The notes under the pieces: generated by a model | What the model was told of the DNA's origin: nothing | Seen by the model: only the letters and a program-made list of their open reading frames with translations | The model's database searches: none | Part shown: piece by piece, positions 1 to 7,637 of the stretch | Layout: each line of letters begins with the position of its first letter | Numbering within the stretch: position 1 is the first letter of the stretch | From: Photobacterium profundum | Lineage (GTDB): Bacteria; Pseudomonadota; Gammaproteobacteria; Enterobacterales; Vibrionaceae | Direction of reading: 5' to 3' | Length of the DNA: 64,000 nucleotides | NCBI RefSeq assembly: GCF_003026285.1 | Contig: NZ_PYOD01000013.1 | Span: 1 to 64,000 of the forward strand | Translations under genes and position numbers: made by a program

Positions 1-120
1 TTACTCACCCGTCCGCCGCTCGTCAGCAAATTAGCAAGCTAATTCCTGTTACCGCTCGACTTGCATGTGTTAGGCCTGCCGCCAGCGTTCAATCTGAGCC
101 ATGATCAAACTCTTCAATTA
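1..120 (-). rRNA. rrs: 16S rRNA gene, 5' end only
   Basis: The reverse complement carries the universal 16S start (AGAGTTTGATCATGGCTCAG) followed by the conserved stretch ending near CAAGTCGAGCGG. The mature 5' end lies at about position 120, judged by alignment in mind with the E. coli 16S start; an error of one or two bases is possible. The gene continues beyond the left edge, so only about 120 nt are present. It lies directly downstream of clpB, as rrnG does in E. coli. Confidence 0.97.
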
Positions 121-303
121 AAGTTTTCTTGGTCTTTCGACCGGCTCAATGATTTTTACTGATATTCTTGTTTCGTTTCTTCTTACGAAGAAATGAAACA
201 TAAATTGACTGTGTCATCTTGCGATGATTAAGGTCACTCAGTTCATTGATAAATCTTTCGACTTAAAATCTCACGAGTGCCCACACAGATTGCATGGTCA
301 AAT

Positions 304-315
304 TGTTAAAGAACA
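304..315 (-). promoter_or_regulatory. boxA-like rRNA antitermination element
   Basis: The reverse complement reads TGTTCTTTAACA, one base different from the E. coli rrn boxA TGCTCTTTAACA. It sits in the transcribed leader between the promoter at 366-393 and the 16S start, where NusB/NusE-dependent antitermination sites are found. The assignment rests on motif and position. Confidence 0.75.
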
Positions 316-365
316 TACTGACTAGGTTGCTGGCTAAGCGCCGTGCTCCGTGTCAGTGAGGTCGC

Positions 366-393
366 ATTATAGGGAGTTTTATGAAGGTGACAA
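366..393 (-). promoter_or_regulatory. rrn P1-type sigma-70 promoter
   Basis: On the minus strand a TTGTCA -35 (388-393), a 16-bp spacer and a perfect TATAAT -10 (366-371) are followed by GCGACCTCACTGACACGG, very close to the E. coli rrn P1 start region. The GC-rich discriminator is the hallmark of a stringently controlled, ppGpp/DksA-responsive promoter. The A/T-rich DNA at about 394-470 is in place for an UP element. An AUG-initiated reading frame that begins at 381 on the plus strand is a chance frame across this promoter. Confidence 0.9.
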
Positions 394-492
394 CACTTAA
401 ATTCACTTTATTAACCGTTCGAACAATTGTTAAACAATCAGCTTTGAAATTGGAAATAAAACAAACAACACTAGCAATATTACTCCTGCAAA

Positions 493-529
493 TTAAAAAG
501 CGCCTTGTTGCACAGGCAACAAAGCGCTA
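493..529 (-). terminator. Rho-independent terminator of clpB
   Basis: On the minus strand a stem of 13 bp (AGCGCTTTGTTGC / GCAACAAGGCGCT, one wobble) with a 4-nt loop is followed by a T run. It lies about 50 bases past the clpB stop and upstream of the rrn promoter, so it insulates rrn from clpB. Confidence 0.85.
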
Positions 530-577
530 CTTCAATCACATTTCTTTTGCTCTTTCTGCTCTTTTTAACTTATAGCT

Positions 578-3151
578 TCATTGCTTCGTTACCAGACGCT
601 CATCTTCAATCAGTAACTCGATTGGCTTACCTGTCTCCAACTTACCAGAGAGGATCTCTTGAGCGAGAGGGTTCTCTATATACTGTTGAATAGCACGCTT
701 TAATGGTCGTGCACCGTATACAGGGTCAAAACCAGCTTTCGCAACAAAGTCTAAAGCACTTTCTTGAACCATCAGTTCATAGTCTTTTTCTTTTAAACGA
801 TTAACTAAACGCTCAATTTGAATGCTAGCGATGTGTTTAATATTTTCTTGCCCTAACGGATGGAAAACAACAGTTTCATCGACTCGGTTAATGAACTCAG
901 GTCGGAAATGATGGCTAACAACCTCAAGCACCATATTTTTGATACCTTCATAGTTTAAGTTACCAAAATTTTCCTGAATCCGATCTGAGCCAAGATTAGA
1001 GGTCATGATGATAACGGTATTTCGAAAATCAACCGTACGCCCCTGCCCATCAGTCAATCGACCATCATCTAGTACTTGCAGCAAAATATTGAAAACATCA
1101 GGGTGTGCTTTCTCGACTTCATCCAACAAAATGACTGAATAAGGACGACGACGAACTGCTTCAGTTAAATAGCCGCCTTCTTCATAACCGACATAACCAG
1201 GAGGTGCTCCGACTAACCGTGCAACAGAATGCTTTTCCATGAATTCTGACATGTCGATACGCACCATGTTGTCTTCACTATCAAACATGAAGTTTGCCAA
1301 TGTTTTACACAGTTCAGTTTTACCCACACCGGTTGGACCTAGAAATAGGAACGATCCAATTGGACGATTCGGATCTGACAAACCAGCACGGCTTCGTCTA
1401 ATGGCATTCGCCACAGCTTCAACCGCTTCATTTTGTCCGATTACACGTTGATGTAATTCATCTTCCATACGCAATAACTTATCACGTTCGCCCTCTAGCA
1501 TTTTGGCGACAGGAATACCCGTTTGCTTAGAGAGTACTTCAGCTATTTCAGCATCTGTAACCTTGTTCTTCAACAAGCTCATTTCTTGCATCTCAGCTTG
1601 AGCTGCTAGATCCAGTTGCTTTTCAAGTTCCGGTATTTTCCCATACTGCAATTCTGACATACGGTTAAGATCACCAGCTCGTCGCGCAACCTCCATATCC
1701 ATACGTGCTTGCTCAAGTTCAGATTTAATATGTTGAGTACCAGAAAGTGCTGCTTTCTCAGCATTCCATACTTCTTCTAGTTCTGCATATTCACGTTCTT
1801 TAACATCAAGCTCTTCACAAATATCATTCAGACGTTTTTGACTCGCACCATCACTCTCTTTACCGAGTGCTTGCTGTTCAATTTTTAATTGAATAATTCG
1901 GCGTTCTAAACGATCGAGTGATTCAGGCTTCGAATCAATTTGCATACGAATGCTCGACGCGGCTTCATCAATCAAGTCGATCGCTTTATCGGGTAACTGT
2001 CGATCTGATACATAGCGATGTGACAAACTCGCCGCTGCAACAATGGCAGGATCGGTAATTTCGACATGGTGATGCAGTTCATAGCGCTCTTTCAGCCCTC
2101 GCAGAATCGCTATTGTGTCTTCTACTGTCGGTTCATCCACCAGCACTTTTTGGAATCGACGCTCTAGTGCTGCATCTTTCTCTATATACTGTCGATATTC
2201 ATCAAGGGTTGTGGCGCCTACACAGTGTAATTCACCCCGTGCTAATGCTGGTTTTAGCATATTACCAGCATCCATTGAGCCTTCGCCTTTACCCGCCCCG
2301 ACCATAGTGTGTAATTCATCAATAAATAAAATCACACTGCCTTCTTCTTGAGAAAGTTCGTTTAAGACCGATTTTAAACGCTCTTCAAATTCCCCTCGAA
2401 ATTTAGCGCCTGCAATCAAAGAACCCATATCAAGAGAAAGTACCCGCTTATGACGTAACCCTTCAGGGACTTCACCATTCACAATTCGCTGAGCTAACCC
2501 TTCAACGATGGCTGTTTTACCCACACCGGGCTGACCAATAATAACGGGATTATTTTTAGTTCTACGCTGAAGCACTTGGATGGTACGACGTATTTCATCA
2601 TCACGCCCAATAACAGGATCGAGCTTGCCTTGCTCCGCTCTTTCCGTTAAATCAATGGTGAATTTTTCTAATGCTTGCCGGTTCTCTTCCGCATTTTGAT
2701 CATCGACTTTTTGTCCACCACGTACCTGGTCAATAGCTTGTTCAATTTTAGCCGCTGTTAAGCCGAGCTCTTTAAGCAGTTTACCTAAAGGGCCTTTATC
2801 ATCGACAGCCGCCAGAATAAATAATTCTGATGAAATAAATTTGTCTTTACGTTTCTGAGCCAACTTATCACACATGTTTAGCAATAAGCCCATACCGTTT
2901 GATAACTGCACTTCACCGCCAATACCCGTTACTTTAGGTAAATGATCGAGTAATTCAGCTAAGCGAGAACGTAACTGAGAGATATCGACATTCAACATCG
3001 TTAACAATGGACGAATCGTACTTCCATCCTGATTAAGTAATGCCACCATAAGGTGTGTTGGTTCGATGTACTGATGATCTCGCCCTAAAGCCAACGACTG
3101 TCCATCAGATATCGCCATTTGAAATTTGCTTGTAAATCGGTCAAGACGCAT
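578..3151 (-). CDS. clpB: ATP-dependent disaggregase ClpB
   Basis: Hsp100/AAA+ disaggregase that threads aggregated proteins through a hexameric pore together with DnaK/DnaJ/GrpE in the cytoplasm. The product has 857 residues, the usual ClpB length. The N-terminal Clp repeat domain is followed by two AAA+ modules, with Walker A GQPGVGKT in the first and GPTGVGKT in the second, a long coiled-coil M domain (roughly residues 410-520), and ILFIDE/ILLDE Walker B motifs. I chose the ATG at 3149-3151 (protein begins MRLDRFTSKF, as in family members) because GGGAGA lies 7 bases upstream; a start four codons earlier lacks this site. A sigma-32-like promoter lies at 3192-3220. The rluD-pgeF-clpB-rrn order matches E. 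coli, except that an unrelated gene on the other strand intervenes. Confidence 0.98.
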   Translation of the reverse strand: MRLDRFTSKFQMAISDGQSLALGRDHQYIEPTHLMVALLNQDGSTIRPLLTMLNVDISQLRSRLAELLDHLPKVTGIGGEVQLSNGMGLLLNMCDKLAQKRKDKFISSELFILAAVDDKGPLGKLLKELGLTAAKIEQAIDQVRGGQKVDDQNAEENRQALEKFTIDLTERAEQGKLDPVIGRDDEIRRTIQVLQRRTKNNPVIIGQPGVGKTAIVEGLAQRIVNGEVPEGLRHKRVLSLDMGSLIAGAKFRGEFEERLKSVLNELSQEEGSVILFIDELHTMVGAGKGEGSMDAGNMLKPALARGELHCVGATTLDEYRQYIEKDAALERRFQKVLVDEPTVEDTIAILRGLKERYELHHHVEITDPAIVAAASLSHRYVSDRQLPDKAIDLIDEAASSIRMQIDSKPESLDRLERRIIQLKIEQQALGKESDGASQKRLNDICEELDVKEREYAELEEVWNAEKAALSGTQHIKSELEQARMDMEVARRAGDLNRMSELQYGKIPELEKQLDLAAQAEMQEMSLLKNKVTDAEIAEVLSKQTGIPVAKMLEGERDKLLRMEDELHQRVIGQNEAVEAVANAIRRSRAGLSDPNRPIGSFLFLGPTGVGKTELCKTLANFMFDSEDNMVRIDMSEFMEKHSVARLVGAPPGYVGYEEGGYLTEAVRRRPYSVILLDEVEKAHPDVFNILLQVLDDGRLTDGQGRTVDFRNTVIIMTSNLGSDRIQENFGNLNYEGIKNMVLEVVSHHFRPEFINRVDETVVFHPLGQENIKHIASIQIERLVNRLKEKDYELMVQESALDFVAKAGFDPVYGARPLKRAIQQYIENPLAQEILSGKLETGKPIELLIEDERLVTKQ

Positions 3152-3191
3152 GAGTTCTCCCAATATTTGATTAACTACTTACCCATAAAGT

Positions 3192-3220
3192 ATATGGATG
3201 CCCTGAAGATTTTTTTCAAG
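3192..3220 (-). promoter_or_regulatory. putative sigma-32 heat-shock promoter of clpB
   Basis: The minus strand shows CTTGAAA, 15 bases, then TCCATAT, against the RpoH consensus CTTGAAA-N11-16-CCCATNT. It lies about 45-70 bases upstream of the clpB start. E. coli clpB is sigma-32 controlled, so the fit is expected; the transcription start is not proven here. Confidence 0.7.
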
Positions 3221-3439
3221 CATTCATCACAAGTGATTCGCGACTAACCATAAAATAACGCTCTATCATCGTTATGATTTCTTCATTGATAACAAACATT
3301 ATCTCTACAGTGTCTCTTCTATGAGAAAGATAGATTATTTAACCTTAAAAAATAAACAGAATGACAGAGCCTATATTGACAACTCTTTATAGAACGGCAT
3401 ACCATAAATAGAACGTCATTCTGTATAGTGAGAAATCAT

Positions 3440-3817
3440 ATGTTTAAGAAAAGTCTAATAACAGTCACTGTGGCATTAGCAGTATTGGCTTCATCTACTA
3501 GCGCAATGGCACAACGAGATATTCAAGAGAAAAGACAAGATGTACGCCAAGAGGCGCGCATTGAGAATCGAACTGAAGATAGAATTGATAGTCGTCGTAA
3601 CCCAACGACGGTGGCAACAGTGAATACCGTGGTTATGATTCAAGGGGCAATGGTTCGCACTGTAAGCTATAACGGCATCGTATTATTGCATGACACAATC
3701 AACCAACGTTTCTACCGCGCAAAAAATAGTGGCTATGAAATTTACACCGTTCCTTATGGTGCAAAAGTGATTGAGCTATCAACGGCAAACCCTACCAATA
3801 TAACCTTGATCCACTAA
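3440..3817 (+). CDS. small exported protein of unknown function
   Basis: I do not recognise this 125-residue protein with certainty. It has a clear signal peptide (MFKKSLITVTVALAVLASST then SAMA, likely cleaved before QRD). A short strongly charged stretch of the mature N-terminus (QRDIQEKRQDVRQEARIENR and on to about residue 54) is Arg/Glu/Asp-rich and probably helical. A hydrophobic, beta-rich C-terminal half contains VPYGAKVIEL, which loosely recalls domains in small periplasmic proteins whose role is unknown. No cysteines are present in the mature part. A GTG four codons upstream is possible, but the ATG at 3440 begins a canonical signal peptide. The gene is monocistronic, transcribed against clpB and pgeF, and ends at a bidirectional terminator. 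It splits the pgeF-clpB pair, which are adjacent in E. coli, suggesting an insertion in this lineage. Confidence 0.8.
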   Translation: MFKKSLITVTVALAVLASSTSAMAQRDIQEKRQDVRQEARIENRTEDRIDSRRNPTTVATVNTVVMIQGAMVRTVSYNGIVLLHDTINQRFYRAKNSGYEIYTVPYGAKVIELSTANPTNITLIH

Positions 3818-3870
3818 TATTCTAATTTGCTGAATCAGATCGACAAATTCAGGTTAATCTACCGCAAATA

Positions 3871-3903
3871 AAAAAGGCTCTGTTTATAAGCAGAGCCTTT
3901 TTC
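3871..3903. terminator. bidirectional terminator between the small exported protein gene and pgeF
   Basis: A 12-bp stem (AAAAAGGCTCTG / CAGAGCCTTTTT) with an 8-nt loop has an A run on the left and a T run on the right, so it can act for both converging genes. Confidence 0.9.
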
Positions 3904-3921
3904 AAAACAACTTTATCAGCA

Positions 3922-4674
3922 TTAATCTAACCAAATTAACGACGCTTGTCGGCCAGTGGTTAGTTCTCGACGGTATGAATAAAACAGTTCAGGTTCATTC
4001 ACTGTACAGTGATCACCACCATATACCTGCGTGATACCGTACTTCTGTAAACGCTGCATGGCTAACAAGTAAATATTCGCCAACCATTTATCGTTACCGC
4101 TTTGACCATCAACCACTTTAGCCTGTGGTGTAAACGCCAATGCCGCTTGTGGATCAACAGCCATAAATTGCTGGCGAACTTCACCACCAACTTCAAATGC
4201 TGTTGGTCCAATAGCAGGTCCAAGCCATGCCATTATCTCATTGGCCGGCACTGAAAATTTATCCAATGCGGCTTCAATAATCCCACCAGCTAGGCCTCGC
4301 CACCCTGCATGTACAGCCGCCACTTGTGTTCCGTCTTTGTCACACAACAGCACAGGTAAGCAATCAGCAGTCATAATGACACATGCTAAACCAGGTTCAC
4401 TGCTATAGCTGCCATCCGCATCGATTAACCCAGTAAGAGGCTGTTTCAGATCGATCACCTTGCTACTGTGAATTTGATTAAGCCAAGCAGGAGCCTGGAC
4501 TAAACTCAATTCATGTTGCAACAAGCTTCGATTTTGTTGAACACGTTCTGTGTCATCCCCGACATGTAAACCAAGGTTTAAGCCATTATAAGGCGCAAGA
4601 CTAACGCCACCCTTACGGGTAGTGCTGACTGCTTTAACACGCTTAGGTGCAGGCCAATCGGGGATTATCAACAT
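3922..4674 (-). CDS. pgeF: peptidoglycan editing factor PgeF (YfiH/laccase-domain family)
   Basis: Cytoplasmic enzyme of the Cu-oxidase_4/YfiH family; in E. coli it removes mis-incorporated L-Ser from UDP-MurNAc-L-Ser so that peptidoglycan keeps L-Ala at position 1. It was formerly described as a polyphenol oxidase. The 250-residue protein has the family's three metal/catalytic residues: His70 (NQIHS), Cys105 (MTADCLP) and His122 (AVHAGWRG). It starts one base after the rluD stop, so the two are almost certainly cotranscribed and translationally linked. The rluD-pgeF pairing is conserved in E. coli. Confidence 0.93.
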   Translation of the reverse strand: MLIIPDWPAPKRVKAVSTTRKGGVSLAPYNGLNLGLHVGDDTERVQQNRSLLQHELSLVQAPAWLNQIHSSKVIDLKQPLTGLIDADGSYSSEPGLACVIMTADCLPVLLCDKDGTQVAAVHAGWRGLAGGIIEAALDKFSVPANEIMAWLGPAIGPTAFEVGGEVRQQFMAVDPQAALAFTPQAKVVDGQSGNDKWLANIYLLAMQRLQKYGITQVYGGDHCTVNEPELFYSYRRELTTGRQASLIWLD

Positions 4675-4675
4675 C

Positions 4676-5650
4676 TTAGAAGTCGTCTTCGTCGTTTTCG
4701 ATTTTATCTTTACGAAGAATATCGATCATCGCAAGAATATCGTTTGGCAATGGAGCACGCCATTCCATTAGCTCACCTGTAATTGGGTGAGATAAACGTA
4801 GCATACGTGCGTGCAACGCCTGACGGTCGAATGAACGCAATGCTAAGATCAGCTCATCAGATGCATGACGAGGTGGACGAGGACGACCACCATATATTGC
4901 ATCACCCACTAGCGGATGGCTCATATACGACATATGAACACGGATCTGGTGTGTACGACCCGTTTCAAGACGAAGTACTAAACGTGTATGTTCACGGAAG
5001 TGTTCAGCTACACGATAGTGTGTGATCGCTGGCTTACCTAATTCGTGAACAGCCATACAAATACGCTTAGTCGCATGACGACCGATCGGCTTTTCAACTG
5101 TACCGCCTCCCGTCATTTTACCCATCGCGATAGCTTCGTATTCACGAGTGATCTTACGTTTTTGTAACGCACGCACTAAACGTGTTTGCGCTTGAATGGT
5201 TTTAGCAACCACCATCAAACCCGTTGTGTCTTTATCAAGACGGTGCACAATGCCGGCACGTGGTACTTCAGCCAATGCTGGGCAATGAAATAACAAGGCG
5301 TTAAGTACTGTGCGGTCAGGCGTACCTGCACCAGGGTGAACAACAAAATCACGCGGCTTATTGATTACAAGGATGTGTTCATCTTCATAAACAATATCAA
5401 GCGGGATGTCTTGTGCCACCCAACGGACTTCATCTTCGATCTCAGCTTTTATGAATAGTTCTTCGCCACCCATCATTTTTAGACGAGGTTTATTGACGAT
5501 TTCACCATTCACTGAAACCATGTTCTTCAAAATCCATTCTTTAACACGTGAACGTGAGTAGTCTGGATATAATTCAGCGATAACCTGATCTAGGCGCATG
5601 CCCAGTTGGCTATCATTTACTGTATTTGTTAACTCTATTTGCTGGGCCAT
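4676..5650 (-). CDS. rluD: 23S rRNA pseudouridine(1911/1915/1917) synthase RluD
   Basis: Isomerises three uridines in helix 69 of 23S rRNA, needed for normal 50S assembly. The 324-residue protein starts with an S4 RNA-binding domain (about residues 18-75), followed by the RluA-type catalytic domain with the HRLDKDTTG motif; Asp139 is the catalytic aspartate, matching E. coli numbering. The C-terminal GRTHQIRVH motif is intact. It is the first gene of the rluD-pgeF unit and is divergent from bamD, a pairing also seen in E. coli. Confidence 0.96.
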   Translation of the reverse strand: MAQQIELTNTVNDSQLGMRLDQVIAELYPDYSRSRVKEWILKNMVSVNGEIVNKPRLKMMGGEELFIKAEIEDEVRWVAQDIPLDIVYEDEHILVINKPRDFVVHPGAGTPDRTVLNALLFHCPALAEVPRAGIVHRLDKDTTGLMVVAKTIQAQTRLVRALQKRKITREYEAIAMGKMTGGGTVEKPIGRHATKRICMAVHELGKPAITHYRVAEHFREHTRLVLRLETGRTHQIRVHMSYMSHPLVGDAIYGGRPRPPRHASDELILALRSFDRQALHARMLRLSHPITGELMEWRAPLPNDILAMIDILRKDKIENDEDDF

Positions 5651-5653
5651 AGC

Positions 5654-5680
5654 GAACTTTTTTAAAAAGCGTGGGACTAA
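5654..5680 (+). promoter_or_regulatory. possible sigma-E promoter of bamD
   Basis: GAACTT (5654-5659), a 16-base spacer and ACTAA (5676-5680) resemble the extracytoplasmic stress consensus GGAACTT-N16-TCTRA. bamD (yfiO) is reported as a member of the E. coli sigma-E regulon, which supports the reading. It would leave a leader of about 130 bases. The -10 match is imperfect. Confidence 0.4.
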
Positions 5681-5817
5681 TTGCCATACGCTGCGTAAAA
5701 TATACCAAGCTAAAAACTAACCGTGGTATAACCTAATAGTCTCATTGTATCTGTTAACGGCTCTTACCGTAATGGATCCGCAGAAATAAAATTTTTTTCA
5801 AGGAAGCTGACGCCGTA

Positions 5818-6546
5818 ATGAAACGCCTGACAATCACGACTCTTCTTGCCGTAGCCATTCTTTCAGGCTGCTCAAGTACTGAAGAAGTTGTACCCGATAT
5901 TCCGCCAGCAGAGCTCTATGTTACTGCTCAACAAGCATTACAGAGTGGTAGTTGGACAACAGCTATAGAACGTTTAGAGACTTTGGACTCGCGTTATCCT
6001 TTTGGCGCGTACTCTGAACAAGTCCAATTAGACCTCATTTATGCTTACTACAAAAATGATGATTTGGCTTTAGGCGAAGCGACTATTGCGCGTTTTAACC
6101 GTCTAAACCCAGCTCATGAGAAGTCTGACTGGGTGCTTTATATGCGCGGATTAACGCAAATGGCACAAGATCGCAGCTTCATGCATGATATTTTTAGTAT
6201 CGATCGCCATGACCGAGATCCTGAACCAGCACGTAAAGCCTTCCGTGACTTTAAACGTTTGTTAGATCGATACCCTAATAGTCAATATGCCGCAGATGCT
6301 AAAGCTCGGATGATTTTCATTAAGAATCGTCTTGCTGATTACGATCTAGCAACGGTTGATTTTTATATTCGCCGTGAAGCATGGATTGCCGCTATAAACC
6401 GCAGCCAGCAAATTCAGAGGTTATACCCTGATACACAGGCTGCACGTAAATCGCTCCCATTGATGCTAACAGCCTACGAAAAATTAGGTTTACAAGAGCC
6501 GATAGAAAACACGAAAAAGCTGATTGCGTTAAACCCAGTTAACTAA
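5818..6546 (+). CDS. bamD: outer membrane protein assembly factor BamD (lipoprotein)
   Basis: Essential lipoprotein of the BAM complex; it binds BamA and unfolded outer membrane proteins on the periplasmic face of the outer membrane. The 242-residue protein has a type II signal peptide with lipobox LSGC (Cys18) and no Asp at +2, consistent with outer membrane sorting. The rest forms tetratricopeptide repeats, including the LxxRYPxGxYxxQ-type first repeat (TLDSRYPFGAYSEQ) and DRYPNSQYAADA. Length equals the family norm. It is divergent from rluD and followed by its own terminator. Confidence 0.96.
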   Translation: MKRLTITTLLAVAILSGCSSTEEVVPDIPPAELYVTAQQALQSGSWTTAIERLETLDSRYPFGAYSEQVQLDLIYAYYKNDDLALGEATIARFNRLNPAHEKSDWVLYMRGLTQMAQDRSFMHDIFSIDRHDRDPEPARKAFRDFKRLLDRYPNSQYAADAKARMIFIKNRLADYDLATVDFYIRREAWIAAINRSQQIQRLYPDTQAARKSLPLMLTAYEKLGLQEPIENTKKLIALNPVN

Positions 6547-6574
6547 ATACTCTCGTGGTATGTGTCAAATATGC

Positions 6575-6605
6575 AAACGGCAGCCACTCGGGCTGCCGTT
6601 TTTGT
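6575..6605 (+). terminator. terminator of bamD
   Basis: Stem ACGGCAGCC / GGGCTGCCGT with a short loop, followed by five T residues, 30 bases after the bamD stop. Confidence 0.88.
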
Positions 6606-6876
6606 ATTCGTGAGTGATGAATATTCTATTTAAATCATAAAATAGAGATATGCACATAAACCTGCGATTCATGCCTAGACAGGAACATGGTTAAACTTCA
6701 TTCAAACCCATGTTTTAAATTGAAAAAACTCCCTAGTTAGCACAAGCCACCAGCGTCTCTAGTTCCTTCATACTGCCTTAACTATCTAGTCCTCGACAAG
6801 CACTTTATTGATAGTTTTTATTAAAAAATACAACTTGATCACAGAATTTTTTCTATTTATATCCCATAGACCAAAG
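6606..6876. other. intergenic DNA between bamD and raiA, nothing recognised
   Basis: This is the left part of a 414-base gap. I see no reading frame, tRNA or repeat in it; the regulatory part of the gap begins with the CRP site at 6877. Confidence 0.5.
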
Positions 6877-6892
6877 TGTGATACAGGTCACA
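6877..6892 (+). promoter_or_regulatory. CRP (cAMP receptor protein) binding site upstream of raiA
   Basis: TGTGATACAGGTCACA matches the CRP consensus TGTGA-N6-TCACA exactly in both half sites. Its centre (6884.5) lies about 77 bases before the raiA start. If the site acts as a class II activator, transcription would begin near 6926, with a poor -10 around 6910-6916. cAMP-CRP control of hibernation factor genes has been reported in E. coli. Confidence 0.75.
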
Positions 6893-6960
6893 TTATAAAG
6901 CCGGGATTTTAGTAATCTGAAGTTAACCCAACAAGGGGTAGCACAAGAGGAAAGATAATT

Positions 6961-7311
6961 ATGACATTAGAAATTACTGGTAAAAACATTGACATCACTC
7001 CTGCTATCCGTGAACGTCTTGACTTTAAATTCAAGAAGTTAGAGAAGTTCCAGCTACCACTAGTCAATAAACATGTGATGATTAGTAAAGAGCCAAGTAA
7101 AACATTTAAGATTGAAGCATCCGCCGCTATTCCTGGAGGAAAAATTGTCGCCTCAGCGGAGCACAATGACTTATTCGGTGCGATCACCGAGCTTTACCAA
7201 AAACTAGAACGTCAAATTAATAAGCAAGCACACAAACCTGCAGCACGCCGTGCGAGTCACAGTGATAAGCCAGTCATTGAAGAAGATGAAATCGAAGCAG
7301 AAGATGCATAA
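6961..7311 (+). CDS. raiA: ribosome-associated inhibitor RaiA (YfiA, hibernation factor)
   Basis: Short HPF-family protein that binds the 30S decoding region and stabilises inactive 70S ribosomes in stationary phase or cold shock. The 116-residue protein has the family fold (MTLEITGKNIDITPAIRERL start, then a beta-alpha-beta core to about residue 95) and an acidic C-terminal tail, EEDEIEAEDA. The tail and the location next to pheA match RaiA rather than the shorter HPF. AGGAAAG lies shortly upstream of the ATG. A perfect CRP site precedes the gene and a terminator follows. Confidence 0.93.
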   Translation: MTLEITGKNIDITPAIRERLDFKFKKLEKFQLPLVNKHVMISKEPSKTFKIEASAAIPGGKIVASAEHNDLFGAITELYQKLERQINKQAHKPAARRASHSDKPVIEEDEIEAEDA

Positions 7312-7329
7312 TAAATAAAAGAGGATTCC

Positions 7330-7362
7330 AAACAGCCCTGCTACTATAGCGGGGCTGTTTAC
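7330..7362 (+). terminator. terminator of raiA
   Basis: Stem AAACAGCCC / GGGCTGTTT, 13-nt loop. The trailing T run is short (TTTACTTT), so efficiency may be moderate. Confidence 0.7.
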
Positions 7363-7419
7363 TTTCAGTGACCCCACTTCAAATACCTAACAGACCAAGA
7401 AGAAAGCCTTATATTGACC

Positions 7420-7448
7420 TTGACAAGATAACGTAGGATTAATAATGT
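7420..7448 (+). promoter_or_regulatory. putative pheL-pheA promoter
   Basis: A perfect TTGACA -35 (7420-7425) is followed after 17 bases by TAATGT (7443-7448), a weak -10. The start would be near 7455, just upstream of the Phe-rich leader peptide, which is where the attenuator model requires it. Confidence 0.55.
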
Positions 7449-7478
7449 TGAGTCATATTCACAACAAAACATTTACTC

Positions 7479-7529
7479 ATGATGACAATACGCCTGTTTT
7501 TCTTTAGCTTCTTTTTTATGTCACCCTAG
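7479..7529 (+). CDS. pheL: pheA operon leader peptide PheL
   Basis: A 16-codon frame encodes MMTIRLFFFSFFFMSP, with six phenylalanines in two runs of three, like E. coli PheL. It is followed by the alternative hairpins of a transcription attenuator and then pheA. Ribosome stalling at the Phe codons when Phe-tRNA is scarce would favour the antiterminator. I see no good ribosome binding site before either ATG (7479 or 7482), so the exact start is open. Confidence 0.85.
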   Translation: MMTIRLFFFSFFFMSP

Positions 7530-7530
7530 T

Positions 7531-7602
7531 GGAGGCGATTCGTTACGCAAAAAATAAGCTAAAGACGAATAGACAGCCTCCTCTGACCAAGGAGGCTTTT
7601 TT
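7531..7602 (+). promoter_or_regulatory. phenylalanine attenuator (antiterminator and terminator of pheA leader)
   Basis: GCCTCC at 7576-7581 can pair either with the earlier GGAGGC at 7531-7536 (antiterminator) or with the later GGAGGC at 7591-7596, which is followed by TTTTTT (terminator). The mutually exclusive pairing downstream of a Phe-rich leader peptide is the standard attenuation architecture. Confidence 0.85.
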
Positions 7603-7637
7603 GTATCAGAAAAGCCGATACGCAAGCAGGGAATACA

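Noticed and set aside
381..693. Two short plus-strand frames next to the rrn promoter
   Set aside because: One begins on the rrn promoter itself, the other runs through the clpB terminator into clpB; no ribosome binding sites or protein-like composition.
7446..7508. 20-codon frame MLSHIHNKTF... with a better ribosome binding site than pheL
   Set aside because: Its start overlaps the proposed -10 and would lie upstream of the transcript; it is not Phe-rich and ends inside pheL in another frame.
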